A stretch of DNA of 51,076 bases from an uncultured Clostridia bacterium (GTDB taxonomy: Bacteria > Bacillota > Clostridia > Christensenellales > UBA1242). The DNA lies in the NCBI GenBank assembly GCA_944384375.1, contig CALWTE010000027.1:1-51076 (forward strand), written 5' to 3'. The position numbers and the translations under genes are program-made. The notes under the pieces are model-generated. The model searched no databases, was not told the origin of the DNA, and saw nothing but the letters and a program-made list of their open reading frames with translations. Positions 1-7,078 of this stretch are shown one piece after another (position 1 is the first letter of the stretch; every line of letters starts with the position of its first letter).

Positions 1-47
1 GACTTTGACTCTAGCATGCGTTGGTTCAAATCCAGCCACCCCTGCCA
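1..47 (+). tRNA. tRNA-Gln (UUG), 5' end outside the window
   Basis: Only the anticodon loop onward is present. The loop reads CTTTGAC, giving anticodon TTG, closed by TCTAG on the 3' side. A T-arm (GTTGG, TTCAAAT, CCAGC), the acceptor strand CACCCCT, discriminator G and an encoded CCA at 45-47 follow. tRNA-Lys begins 5 bases later, so the two are probably co-transcribed. Identity rests on the anticodon alone because the 5' half is missing. Confidence 0.8.
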
Positions 48-51
48 ATAT

Positions 52-127
52 GGCCCGTTAGCTCAGTAGGTAGAGCACTTGACTTTTAATCAAGTTGTCC
101 CGCGTTCGAGTCGCGGACGGGTCACCA
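52..127 (+). tRNA. tRNA-Lys (UUU)
   Basis: This is a complete 76-nt cloverleaf. The acceptor pairs GGCCCGT with ACGGGTC, the anticodon stem is CTTGA/TCAAG around CTTTTAA (anticodon TTT), the T-loop is TTCGAGT, and CCA is encoded at 125-127. It directly follows tRNA-Gln and is followed by a hairpin terminator. Confidence 0.97.
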
Positions 128-136
128 AATTAAAAA

Positions 137-160
137 GGCACTGCATTTGCAGTGTCTTTT
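137..160. terminator. Bidirectional terminator between tRNA-Lys and the ABC exporter gene
   Basis: The stem CACTGC/GCAGTG (139-144 and 149-154) with loop ATTT has a T-run on the plus side and an A-run (132-136) on the other. It can therefore stop transcription from the tRNAs and from the convergent minus-strand operon. Confidence 0.8.
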
Positions 161-223
161 GGTTTATTATAAATAATATTTTCAAATCGTTACTAAACTA
201 TAATTTTATAAATTATTACTAAA

Positions 224-2662
224 TCACTCCGAGCGTAATGCTACTACTGGGTCTTTCTTTGATGCAATATTTGCAGGAATTAGACTTGCGAGCAAATTTA
301 GAAGTATACACAGGGCAATCATTGCAAAGGCTGTACCTACATTAAGTTGTGCAATATTGCTTACACCTACTAAATTACCCAGCACTATATTAATAATTAG
401 ATTTAAAATTAAGGTTACTATTATAGCAATTACAGCTGAAACGAGACCGATTATCACGGCTTCTGCCATAAAGACTCGCGAAATATCTTTCTTTCTCGCA
501 CCTAAGCTACGCAGTACGCCGATTTCTTTCGTTCGTTCAATAACGGAAGCATAGGTTATAATAGAAATCATAATTGAAGAAACCACTAGAGAAATAGCAC
601 TAAACGCAACCAAAGCATAGGTGATTATATCTATTATACTATTCATCATTGATGCCATTAACTCAGACATATCGGTGTAATTAACCTTGTATGCATCGGC
701 AAGGTAGTTGTCGTTTCCGTCTTTATCATTACCGTAAATTTTGTATATTTCGCTGTTATTCCAGTTGTCTAGAATTTCTAAAATTTCGTCTTTACTATCA
801 AAATCTTTTGGGTAAATTCTAATTTGCGATGGGGTAGATTCCGCCCCCAAAGTGACTAAAATATTATCATAAGTGTTACTAGAAGTAGGCGAATTTGAAA
901 ACGCATTTCCTGTTGTGATATTGTAGGACGGGTTTGCTTTTTGTGCCTGCACGACAGCGGAATCTTGGTTGTGTTCCATAACGAAATCTGTTAGCGCAGT
1001 AGTATAACCAATACCCGTACCGATGAGCGTTCCGCTAGTGTTTTCTTTTGCTCTAATTACCGAAATGATTTTTAGAGTTTCGCCATTATTATAGGCGTTT
1101 TGAAATTGTGATTGACTGGTAATTGCCTGATAAATGGTTTTATCGTCTTGAGTGGCTGGTACATAGTAATTATCGTTTAAAATTAGTTTAAACTCTTTGC
1201 CCACAATTTCATCGTATGGGATTTCGGACAAGTCTTCGTCATATTGAATACCCAACACACTTAAAATGGTGGTTGAAAGCCTGTTATAAGTATCTACCAC
1301 AAGAGTAACTTCGTTGTATGCGGTAGGGAAGGCTTTTCCGCTCTCGTCTGTGTATAGCACGTCATATTGCGTGGATAAATATTCAGTGTTATCTAAAACT
1401 TGTGTCCAGTTGCCTGTGCTTACCCTTGAATAAATGCCATTATTTTCGGTTAAAATGTTTAATGCCGTATCCCGTGTATAATCTATCCCGATAACCAAAT
1501 CACTGTTGTTTATGTTTGTTTCCAAATAATTAATATATTCGTCGCTAAGATTTTGAATGGTAATATTCTGCGATGCAGGTCTATATGGATATATACCCGT
1601 TGTATTTTCTGGATATCTAGGTAAATCAATCTGCGTGCTAGAAAGCCAGTTATCTAAAAAATTACTACTAGACTGGCTAATGTTTATATAATTCATTGAT
1701 GCCGAATTTTGCTGAACATCATTTACGTAAATCTTCATACCCGCACTAACGGACAAAATAACCGCTATACCAATAATTCCAATGGAGCAGGCGAGCGAAG
1801 TAATGAATGTTCGTTTCTTTTTGGTTAGCAAATTTTTTAGGCTAAGGTTGGTAGATGTCCAGTAAGACATTGCCGCCTTGCGCTCTTTTGCCTTCTTGAC
1901 TTTTTTGCCCAGTTTTTCAATTTCTGCTTGTTCGGCTAAATCTTTTTGCTTTTGTTGTTTTTGTAACTGTTGAAACTCTTGCTCTAAAATAGGGTTTGAA
2001 TCGTCTTTTATAGTGCCGTCTAGCATTTTAATAATTCTAGTGGAGTATTTTTCGGCTAAATCAGGGTTGTGAGTAACCATTATGACTAGGCGGTCTTTTG
2101 AAATATTTTTCAAAATTTCCATAACTTGAACCGACGTATCACTATCAAGAGCGCCCGTAGGCTCGTCTGCTAAGATTATATCAGGGTTATTGACTAACGC
2201 ACGCGCAATAGAAACACGTTGACACTGCCCACCCGAAAGTTGATTTGGCTTTTTGTTTATATGTTCACCTAAACCGACTTGCTCAAGCGCCTTTTTTGCC
2301 CGTTCTTTGCGTTCTTTTTTCTTGATTCCGCCTATGGAAAGTGCAAGTTCTACGTTTTGAAGCACGGTTTGATGCGGAATTAAGTTATAACTTTGGAAGA
2401 CGAAGCCTATTGTGTGGTTGCGATAAGTGTCCCAGTTTCTACTAGTATAGTTTTTAGTAGATTTGCCATTTATAATTAAATCACCCGTTGTAAAATGGTC
2501 CAGCCCACCTATAATATTTAAAAGGGTAGTTTTTCCACAACCAGACGGCCCCAAAATAGATACAAATTCACTGTTTCTAAACCGCAAACTAATGCCTTTC
2601 AGTGCTTTAAAAGACGAACCGCCCATTATGTAATCTTTGGTAATGTTCCTTAACTCTAACAT
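224..2662 (-). CDS. MacB-type ABC transporter, fused ATPase and FtsX-like permease
   Basis: This 812-residue protein joins an ABC ATPase to a permease. The ATPase (about 1-225) has Walker A GPSGCGKTT at 38-46, Q-loop Q90, signature LSGGQ at 142-146, Walker B ILADEPTGALD at about 163-173 and an H-loop (VTHNP). A charged linker leads to a transmembrane helix near 285-310. A large extracytoplasmic domain of about 370 residues follows, then three C-terminal helices with the FtsX-type cytoplasmic signature KEIGVLRSLGA. Known relatives export peptides, lipoproteins or antibiotics through mechanotransmission rather than a classical channel. The substrate cannot be read from sequence. It lies 11 bp downstream of ogt on the same strand and has an AGGCGG ribosome site, so the two probably form an operon. 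Confidence 0.9.
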   Translation of the reverse strand: MLELRNITKDYIMGGSSFKALKGISLRFRNSEFVSILGPSGCGKTTLLNIIGGLDHFTTGDLIINGKSTKNYTSRNWDTYRNHTIGFVFQSYNLIPHQTVLQNVELALSIGGIKKKERKERAKKALEQVGLGEHINKKPNQLSGGQCQRVSIARALVNNPDIILADEPTGALDSDTSVQVMEILKNISKDRLVIMVTHNPDLAEKYSTRIIKMLDGTIKDDSNPILEQEFQQLQKQQKQKDLAEQAEIEKLGKKVKKAKERKAAMSYWTSTNLSLKNLLTKKKRTFITSLACSIGIIGIAVILSVSAGMKIYVNDVQQNSASMNYINISQSSSNFLDNWLSSTQIDLPRYPENTTGIYPYRPASQNITIQNLSDEYINYLETNINNSDLVIGIDYTRDTALNILTENNGIYSRVSTGNWTQVLDNTEYLSTQYDVLYTDESGKAFPTAYNEVTLVVDTYNRLSTTILSVLGIQYDEDLSEIPYDEIVGKEFKLILNDNYYVPATQDDKTIYQAITSQSQFQNAYNNGETLKIISVIRAKENTSGTLIGTGIGYTTALTDFVMEHNQDSAVVQAQKANPSYNITTGNAFSNSPTSSNTYDNILVTLGAESTPSQIRIYPKDFDSKDEILEILDNWNNSEIYKIYGNDKDGNDNYLADAYKVNYTDMSELMASMMNSIIDIITYALVAFSAISLVVSSIMISIITYASVIERTKEIGVLRSLGARKKDISRVFMAEAVIIGLVSAVIAIIVTLILNLIINIVLGNLVGVSNIAQLNVGTAFAMIALCILLNLLASLIPANIASKKDPVVALRSE

Positions 2663-2673
2663 TTTTTAACCGC

Positions 2674-3198
2674 CTATTTTTGTGTATTTTCTAAAATTAA
2701 GAGTTTTTCTTTATAATCAATCCCACCGCTAAAACCTGTTAAATTCCCGTTTTTGCCTAAAACTCTATGGCAGGGAACAATTATAAGTATAGGGTTTTTT
2801 CCGCAAGCCCCACCTACAGCACGCACAGCCTTAGGACAATTTATGCGTTTTGCTAGTTCGCTATAACTTATTGTTTGCCCATATGGAATTTTTTGTAATT
2901 CTTGCCAAACCTTGATTTGGAAGTCCGTACCTTTTAGTTTTACGGGAAGGTTAAATTCTTTTCTATTTCCGTCAAAATATTCTTGTAACTGTTTTATGGT
3001 TTCTTGTAGGAGGGGAGAGAGATTTTTAGTTTTGTCATATTTTATTTTTATTTTTTCTAGCAAAGAGTGATTGTTTAAGTTTTGATAAGTAGATTTTTTA
3101 TTTGTTTTTGGTAATATTTCTAGTAAATTAATGCCTGTTAATTTACCATTTTCTTCTAATAATTCAATTTTGCCTAAGAAATTTGTTTCTATTATCAT
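2674..3198 (-). CDS. ogt: Methylated-DNA--[protein]-cysteine S-methyltransferase
   Basis: This 174-residue protein repairs O6-methylguanine by transferring the alkyl group irreversibly to its own cysteine. The active-site motif PCHRV is at 142-146 (acceptor Cys143). Upstream are the helix-turn-helix region with PYGQTISYSELA near 105-116 and RAVGGACGKNP near 126-136. An in-frame ATG exists further upstream at 3261, but the likely promoter (-35 at 3256-3261, -10 at 3233-3238) lies inside that extension. Only the start at 3198, with an AGGT sequence 6 bases away, fits. It is the first gene of a probable two-gene operon with the ABC exporter. Confidence 0.9.
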   Translation of the reverse strand: MIIETNFLGKIELLEENGKLTGINLLEILPKTNKKSTYQNLNNHSLLEKIKIKYDKTKNLSPLLQETIKQLQEYFDGNRKEFNLPVKLKGTDFQIKVWQELQKIPYGQTISYSELAKRINCPKAVRAVGGACGKNPILIIVPCHRVLGKNGNLTGFSGGIDYKEKLLILENTQK

Positions 3199-3232
3199 AA
3201 AATACCTATTTAATATAATATTACAACTAATA

Positions 3233-3261
3233 ATTATATGAAATTTATGGTGGGAAATCAA
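3233..3261 (-). promoter_or_regulatory. Sigma-A promoter of ogt
   Basis: On the minus strand, TTGATT (3256-3261) is separated by 17 bases from a perfect TATAAT (3233-3238). It decides the ogt start codon, because the upstream ATG would lie at or before the promoter. Confidence 0.75.
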
Positions 3262-3328
3262 TAATTTTAAGTTTAAAAAAGCAAAATATACATATTTTAT
3301 AATTTTGTTGATTTTTGGGCTATTCCTG

Positions 3329-3357
3329 TTGACAGAATGATAAAAAAAGAATATAAT
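3329..3357 (+). promoter_or_regulatory. Consensus sigma-A promoter of tRNA-Leu
   Basis: TTGACA at 3329-3334, a 17-base spacer and TATAAT at 3352-3357. Both hexamers are perfect, and transcription would start about 14 bases before the tRNA. Confidence 0.9.
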
Positions 3358-3377
3358 AAATATTATTAATTAAATAT

Positions 3378-3460
3378 GCGAATGTGGCGGAATTGGCAGA
3401 CGCGCTAGATTTAGGTTCTAGTGGGAGACCGTGGAGGTTCAAGTCCTCTCATTCGCACCA
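3378..3460 (+). tRNA. tRNA-Leu (UAG)
   Basis: This is an 83-nt class II tRNA with a long variable arm. The acceptor pairs GCGAATG with CATTCGC. The anticodon stem is CTAGA/TCTAG around TTTAGGT (anticodon TAG). CCA is encoded. Its last 21 bases (3440-3460) recur twice downstream, at 3634-3654 and 4496-4516. Confidence 0.97.
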
Positions 3461-3463
3461 AAG

Positions 3464-3494
3464 GCGCGAAATGAGAGGACTTTGCGCTTTTTTT
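3464..3494 (+). terminator. tRNA-Leu terminator that carries an inverted copy of the tRNA 3' end
   Basis: GCGC, a bulged G and AAA pair with TTTGCGC, followed by nine T residues. The loop and arms include 3466-3482, which with one extra A is the reverse complement of tRNA bases 3441-3456. This RNA could instead pair with the tRNA 3' end. Confidence 0.65.
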
Positions 3495-3506
3495 TTATTA
3501 AAAAGC

Positions 3507-3654
3507 GCGCACGGGGGCTGCCCCGTGCAACCTCCACGGAGCCGTGAAGGTGACGCTCGGCACTATTGCTCCGCTTTTTTGTTATGGTTTACGTGCCTCG
3601 CTATTGACGCTGCGCAACAAGAGTTGCTTGCTACAAGTCCTCTCATTCGCACCA
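3507..3654 (+). repeat. Repeat block A, copy 1, ending in a copy of the tRNA-Leu 3' end
   Basis: A GC-rich block opens with a perfect hairpin (GCACGGGG, GCTG, CCCCGTGC). Next is AACCTCCACGG (3529-3539), the reverse complement of tRNA-Leu bases 3429-3439. A stretch with two GACGCT direct repeats and a GCAAC/GTTGC hairpin follows. The block ends with 21 bases identical to the tRNA-Leu 3' end including CCA (3634-3654). Copy 2 is at 4362-4516 and a shortened copy 3 at 4681-4766. Confidence 0.85.
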
Positions 3655-3818
3655 AACAAAAATAATCCGAAACATTTTGTTGAGGATTATTTTTGTTTGT
3701 ACTCTTATTTTTTCTTTATTCTTTTTTCACTTTTCTTTTTCAACGGATTATTTTTGAAATAAGAAATAAAGAAGAAGAAAGAAAAGTAAAAGAAGTTGAT
3801 TTTTATATTAAAATATTA
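3653..3818 (+). repeat. Repeat block B, copy 1
   Basis: An AT-rich block of about 165 bp repeated at 4196-4361 and 4515-4679. It opens with a 16-bp inverted repeat (3653-3668 with 3684-3699) whose stem is conserved in all three copies while the loop differs. Its first bases overlap the CCA of the tRNA-end copy. The far end supplies a TTGATT -35 element (3796-3801) used by the gene behind it. The hairpin with its T-rich right arm probably acts as a terminator. Confidence 0.85.
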
Positions 3819-3824
3819 TAAAAT
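3796..3824 (+). promoter_or_regulatory. Promoter formed at the junction of repeat B and the four-helix-bundle cassette
   Basis: TTGATT (3796-3801), a 17-base spacer and TAAAAT (3819-3824). The -35 element lies in the repeat and the -10 in the unique cassette. Repeat copies 2 and 3 lack a -10 at this place because a different sequence follows them. Confidence 0.6.
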
Positions 3825-3842
3825 CTTTATTAGGGGAATTTT

Positions 3843-4208
3843 ATGAAGGAAAGCATATTACACGAAAAAACATTGCAATTTGCTGCAGATATTGTTAAGT
3901 TTTATGAAAAATTCTTATTATTAAAGAAAGACAATACAATTGCAAAGCAACTTATTCGTTCAGCGACAAGTATAGGGGCAAATTTAAATGAAGCGACATA
4001 TGGGAATTCAAAAGCGGATTTTATATCCAAACTTCATATTTCTTTAAAAGAATGTTCTGAGAGTTTGTATTGGCTAAAACTGATAGATAAAGTTGGTTAT
4101 AATGTAGAAAATATAAAGTCACTAATAAAAGAATGTGAAGAAATAAAAGCAATGTTAATAAAATCAATAAATACAGCAAAGTCTAATGGTGATGACAAAC
4201 AAAAATAA
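3843..4208 (+). CDS. Four-helix-bundle protein (23S rRNA intervening-sequence protein family)
   Basis: This 121-residue protein matches the four-helix-bundle family first found in intervening sequences of 23S rRNA genes (TIGR02436-like). Typical features are the N-terminal LQFAADIVKFYEKF helix, the QLIRSATSIGANLNEA signature near 40-55 and KADFISKLHISLKECSES near 57-75. The molecular function of the family is not established. The start has GGGGA about 6 bases upstream. The gene sits between repeat B copies 1 and 2; its last codons and stop lie inside copy 2 and its -35 element inside copy 1. It therefore looks like cargo inserted into a repeat array at tRNA-Leu. No recombinase is encoded nearby. 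Confidence 0.9.
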   Translation: MKESILHEKTLQFAADIVKFYEKFLLLKKDNTIAKQLIRSATSIGANLNEATYGNSKADFISKLHISLKECSESLYWLKLIDKVGYNVENIKSLIKECEEIKAMLIKSINTAKSNGDDKQK

Positions 4209-4361
4209 TCCGAAACGAATGTGCAGGATTATTTTTTGTTTGTACTTTTATTTTTTCGTTTTTAATTTTTATTTTTTCTTGTCCAACGGATTATTTTTGA
4301 AATAAGAAATAAGAAATAAGAAAGAAAAGTAAAAGAAGTTGATTTTTATATTAAAATATTA
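4196..4361 (+). repeat. Repeat block B, copy 2
   Basis: Second copy of the block at 3653-3818. The 16-bp arms lie at the start (4196-4211) and around 4226-4242, with a different loop. The beginning overlaps the last codons of the four-helix-bundle gene, so its hairpin also serves as that gene's terminator. Block A copy 2 follows directly, without a tRNA-end copy between them. Confidence 0.85.
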
Positions 4362-4516
4362 ACGTACATATACGGGGTCTGTCCCCGTGCAACCTCCACG
4401 GAGCCGTGAAGGTGACGCTCGGCACTATTGCTTCGTTTCTTTGTTGTAGTTTATGTGCCTCGCTATTGACGCTGCGCAACAAGAGTTGCTTGCTACAAGT
4501 CCTCTCATTCGCACCA
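4362..4516 (+). repeat. Repeat block A, copy 2, ending in a copy of the tRNA-Leu 3' end
   Basis: It starts with a hairpin ACGGGG/CCCCGT whose loop differs from copy 1, then follows copy 1 closely. It ends with the third copy of the 21-base tRNA-Leu terminal sequence at 4496-4516. Confidence 0.85.
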
Positions 4517-4679
4517 AACAAAAATAATCCGAAACGTAAGTGACGGATTATTTTTGTTTGTACTTTTATTTTTTCGTTTTTAATTTTTATTTTTTCTTGT
4601 CCAACGGATTATTTTTGAAATAAGAAATAAAGAAGAAGAAAGAAAAGTAAAAGAAGTTGATTTTTATATTAAAATATTA
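4515..4679 (+). repeat. Repeat block B, copy 3
   Basis: Third copy of the AT-rich block. The 16-bp arms are at 4515-4530 and 4545-4560 and the loop again differs. No gene lies behind it; block A copy 3 follows directly. Confidence 0.85.
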
Positions 4680-4680
4680 A

Positions 4681-4766
4681 CGTACATATACGGAGTCTGT
4701 CCCCGTGCAACCTCCACGGAGCCGTGAAGGTGACGCTGCGCAACAAAAGTTGCTTGTTACAAGTCT
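4681..4766 (+). repeat. Repeat block A, copy 3, internally deleted
   Basis: It matches the start of block A, then jumps from the first GACGCT direct repeat to the second, removing the segment between them. It ends in a decayed version of the tRNA-Leu end (ACAAGTCTTTGTG instead of ACAAGTCCTCTC). Between here and the pnuC start there is only AT-rich sequence with that gene's promoter. Confidence 0.8.
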
Positions 4767-4860
4767 TTGTGTTATTTTTTAGTGTTTTAATTGCAAAAAA
4801 TTAAATTATAGTATATTATTTTAATTAAAAATAATTAAAAATATGGTATAATATAAAACT

Positions 4861-5571
4861 ATGAAACTAAAAAGTTGGAAAGGGTATAATTTAATAGATT
4901 TAATTTTGCTTGGAAGTGGTGTGATTACTATTTTAGTAACCTCTATACTCTTTAAATCAAATTGGTTGATTATAGTAAACTCATTACTTGGAATTTTATG
5001 TGTGTTTACACAAGCAAAAGGGAAAGTCGCTACTCTATTTATAGGTATTATTTGGTTTATATTTTATTGTTTTTTATCATATCAACAAAAATATTATGGA
5101 GAAACAATATTACATATAGTAATAATGATACCGCTTTATATTTACGGAATTTTTCATTGGTGGTCAAATAGGGAAAAGACAGATAATATTGTGATTGTTA
5201 ATAGTAAAATGAATTCAAAAGAGTTGCTGGTTTTATTGTTTGTGTGGATTGCTATATCTATAGGCGTATTCTTTTTACTTAAAGTTTTGAATACAGAGCA
5301 ACTTTGGTTATCTACAATTGCTTTTTGCTCTATATTACCTGGTGTATATTTACTTATGCGACGCAATAAGTGGAATCAATTAGTTTTCTTAATTAATGAT
5401 GTTGTTTTATTCCTTTTATGGCAAGTGTTGGTTTATAATGGTGATTGCAGTTTTATACCTATTTTATGTTATCAAATTTTTCAAATAATCTATGATGCTT
5501 ATGGTATATATGAATGGATAAGACTTGAAAATAAACAATCACTAGAGAACAAGGTTAAATTAGAAGATTAA
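4861..5571 (+). CDS. PnuC-family nicotinamide riboside / vitamin transporter
   Basis: A 236-residue, strongly hydrophobic protein with about seven transmembrane helices. PnuC-type signatures are PLYIYGIFHWW near 96-106 and the C-terminal NDVVLFLLWQVL and YQIFQIIYDAYGIYEW. Family members import nicotinamide riboside or thiamine by facilitated diffusion, with cytoplasmic phosphorylation trapping the substrate; the exact substrate here is not known. No SD is visible before the ATG. A TATAAT at about 4849-4854 lies so close that the transcript may begin at or near the start codon. I see no NAD-type riboswitch upstream. Confidence 0.82.
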   Translation: MKLKSWKGYNLIDLILLGSGVITILVTSILFKSNWLIIVNSLLGILCVFTQAKGKVATLFIGIIWFIFYCFLSYQQKYYGETILHIVIMIPLYIYGIFHWWSNREKTDNIVIVNSKMNSKELLVLLFVWIAISIGVFFLLKVLNTEQLWLSTIAFCSILPGVYLLMRRNKWNQLVFLINDVVLFLLWQVLVYNGDCSFIPILCYQIFQIIYDAYGIYEWIRLENKQSLENKVKLED

Positions 5572-5708
5572 AATTTCAAATTTGAATAAGTAAGTAGAAA
5601 ATTAAAATTATATTTTGAAAAACTTTTCAAATGAAGGATTTAAATTTAAAGTAGTTTGTTTTATAAATATTATTTTAACATTATTTTATAAAAAAAGAGA
5701 GGGAGAAA

Positions 5709-6404
5709 ATGAATAAAGTAATAATAGGTATTGTGGCAAAACACAGAAATTTAGAAGGGAATCGCTTACTTACCACCATAAGCGACGAAGTTAAAAATGC
5801 AGTTTTTGAAAATGGTGGTATTGCTATAGGTATTTTGCCCACGCAAAATCAAATGGAATTGATTGAAGAAGACAAATCTTATGTTGCAGATAAAATATTA
5901 AATAAAAAAGACAAAGAAAATCTAATCGCACAAATTAAACTTTGCAATGGAATAATTTTGCAAGGCGGTATTTTAAGTGATACTTTTGAAATTTTTGTAG
6001 CAAAATATTGTTATGAAAACGATATTCCGCTACTAGCAATTTGTGCGGGGCAAAATAATATGGTGCGAGCATTAGGCGGTACGGTAAAAATGGTTAAAAA
6101 TCCCGAATTTCATTTGCAACCAAATAAAGAAATCGTGCATTCTATAAATATTGATAAGAAATCTAATTTTTATAAAATTGTTAAGACGGAAAAATTAATA
6201 GTAAATTCTAGGCATAAGCGTGTTGTGGATAATGTGGGCGGGTTAAATGTTTCGGCAAAGGACGAAGAAAACAATATAGAAGTTGTGGAAGCGTCTAATA
6301 AAACATTTTTCTTAGGTGTGCGTTTCCACCCCGAATCACTATGTAAAAATTATAAAGAACACGACGCGATTTTTAAAGCATTTATTAATGCTTGCAAGAT
6401 TTAA
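5709..6404 (+). CDS. Class I glutamine amidotransferase-like hydrolase (peptidase C26, PuuD-like)
   Basis: This 231-residue protein has the nucleophile elbow LLAICAGQ with Cys112 and the HPES motif with His207 and Glu209, which complete the catalytic triad of class I amidotransferases. NSRH at 166-169 also fits the gamma-glutamyl-GABA hydrolase family, which cleaves gamma-glutamyl amides. The usual C-R-G after the nucleophile is C-A-G here. It is a stand-alone domain with no synthase partner nearby. The ribosome site GAGGGAG is close to the start. The substrate is not known. Confidence 0.85.
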   Translation: MNKVIIGIVAKHRNLEGNRLLTTISDEVKNAVFENGGIAIGILPTQNQMELIEEDKSYVADKILNKKDKENLIAQIKLCNGIILQGGILSDTFEIFVAKYCYENDIPLLAICAGQNNMVRALGGTVKMVKNPEFHLQPNKEIVHSINIDKKSNFYKIVKTEKLIVNSRHKRVVDNVGGLNVSAKDEENNIEVVEASNKTFFLGVRFHPESLCKNYKEHDAIFKAFINACKI

Positions 6405-6499
6405 AAAATAATCTTAATATTCAATTTTAAATAAGAAGTAAATAATAAATTTAAATTTAAAAATTTATAATAATTACTTTATTTGCCACAATTTGCCTA

Positions 6500-6528
6500 T
6501 TGACTATTTCCTTTATTTATGGTATAAT
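6500..6528 (+). promoter_or_regulatory. Sigma-A promoter of the DUF2188 gene
   Basis: TTGACT (6500-6505), a 17-base spacer and TATAAT (6523-6528), preceded by TATGG as an extended -10. It lies inside a longer possible reading frame and so supports the downstream start at 6559. Confidence 0.85.
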
Positions 6529-6558
6529 TTTAACATAAAGGAAAAGGGGAAGGGGAAA

Positions 6559-6786
6559 ATGGCAGAAGAAAAAGTTGTAGAAGAAAAAGTTAGAAAAGGG
6601 CTTTACCGTGTCGTTTATGACGCCACTAGCAAAAAATGGAACATTAAAAAAGACGGCGCAGAACGCATCATAGACAGCAAGAAAACTAAGGAAGAAGCCT
6701 TAGAACGTGTAAAGGTTTTGAGTGAAAATCAAGACTTGAAGTTTGTGGTTTATAAAAAAGACGGAAAATTCCAAAAAAAGAGATAA
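6559..6786 (+). CDS. DUF2188 family protein
   Basis: A 75-residue, lysine-rich protein. The pattern YRVVYDATSKKWNIKKDGAE, then KKTKEEALERVKVLSENQ and FVVYKKDGKFQKK is the two-strand/helix/strand layout of DUF2188, a small domain of unknown function. The start was chosen because AAGGGGAAGGGG lies just upstream and the promoter precedes it; an in-frame ATG at 6493 would lie before the transcription start. A terminator follows at once, so the gene is monocistronic. Confidence 0.8.
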   Translation: MAEEKVVEEKVRKGLYRVVYDATSKKWNIKKDGAERIIDSKKTKEEALERVKVLSENQDLKFVVYKKDGKFQKKR

Positions 6787-6795
6787 AAATCAATT

Positions 6796-6826
6796 TTAGC
6801 CAATAGTTTTAATATTGGCTTTTTAT
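6796..6826 (+). terminator. Terminator of the DUF2188 gene
   Basis: Stem AGCCAATA (6798-6805) with TATTGGCT (6813-6820), followed by TTTTTATTT. Confidence 0.85.
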
Positions 6827-7078
6827 TTATTTAAATAATTTTTAAATAAAATTAAATATTTACATTTAGTATGAGTATTGTCATAAATACAATCTTTTTA
6901 ATTTTTTATTGATTACTTATTTACAAAATTTTTGGATAAAACAATAAAATATCATATTTACTAATAAAAAATTAAGTAATGTATTTTGTTGCATTTTTTT
7001 AATATTTTTTGTAAAATATAATTTTGTATATAAAAATAAAATAATTTTTTATTGAATTTGGTATAAAAAGGAGTTTAT

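Noticed and set aside
3384..3665. Open frame of 93 codons starting inside tRNA-Leu
   Set aside because: It reads through the tRNA, its terminator and block A, so it is a by-product of the repeat and tRNA sequences.
3843..4208. Intervening sequence of a 23S rRNA gene
   Set aside because: The protein belongs to that family, but no rRNA sequence flanks it; the flanks are repeats derived partly from tRNA-Leu.
4767..4860. NAD-type or TPP riboswitch before the PnuC-like gene
   Set aside because: The region is AT-rich without the conserved pairing of either class, and the -10 element is almost adjacent to the start codon.
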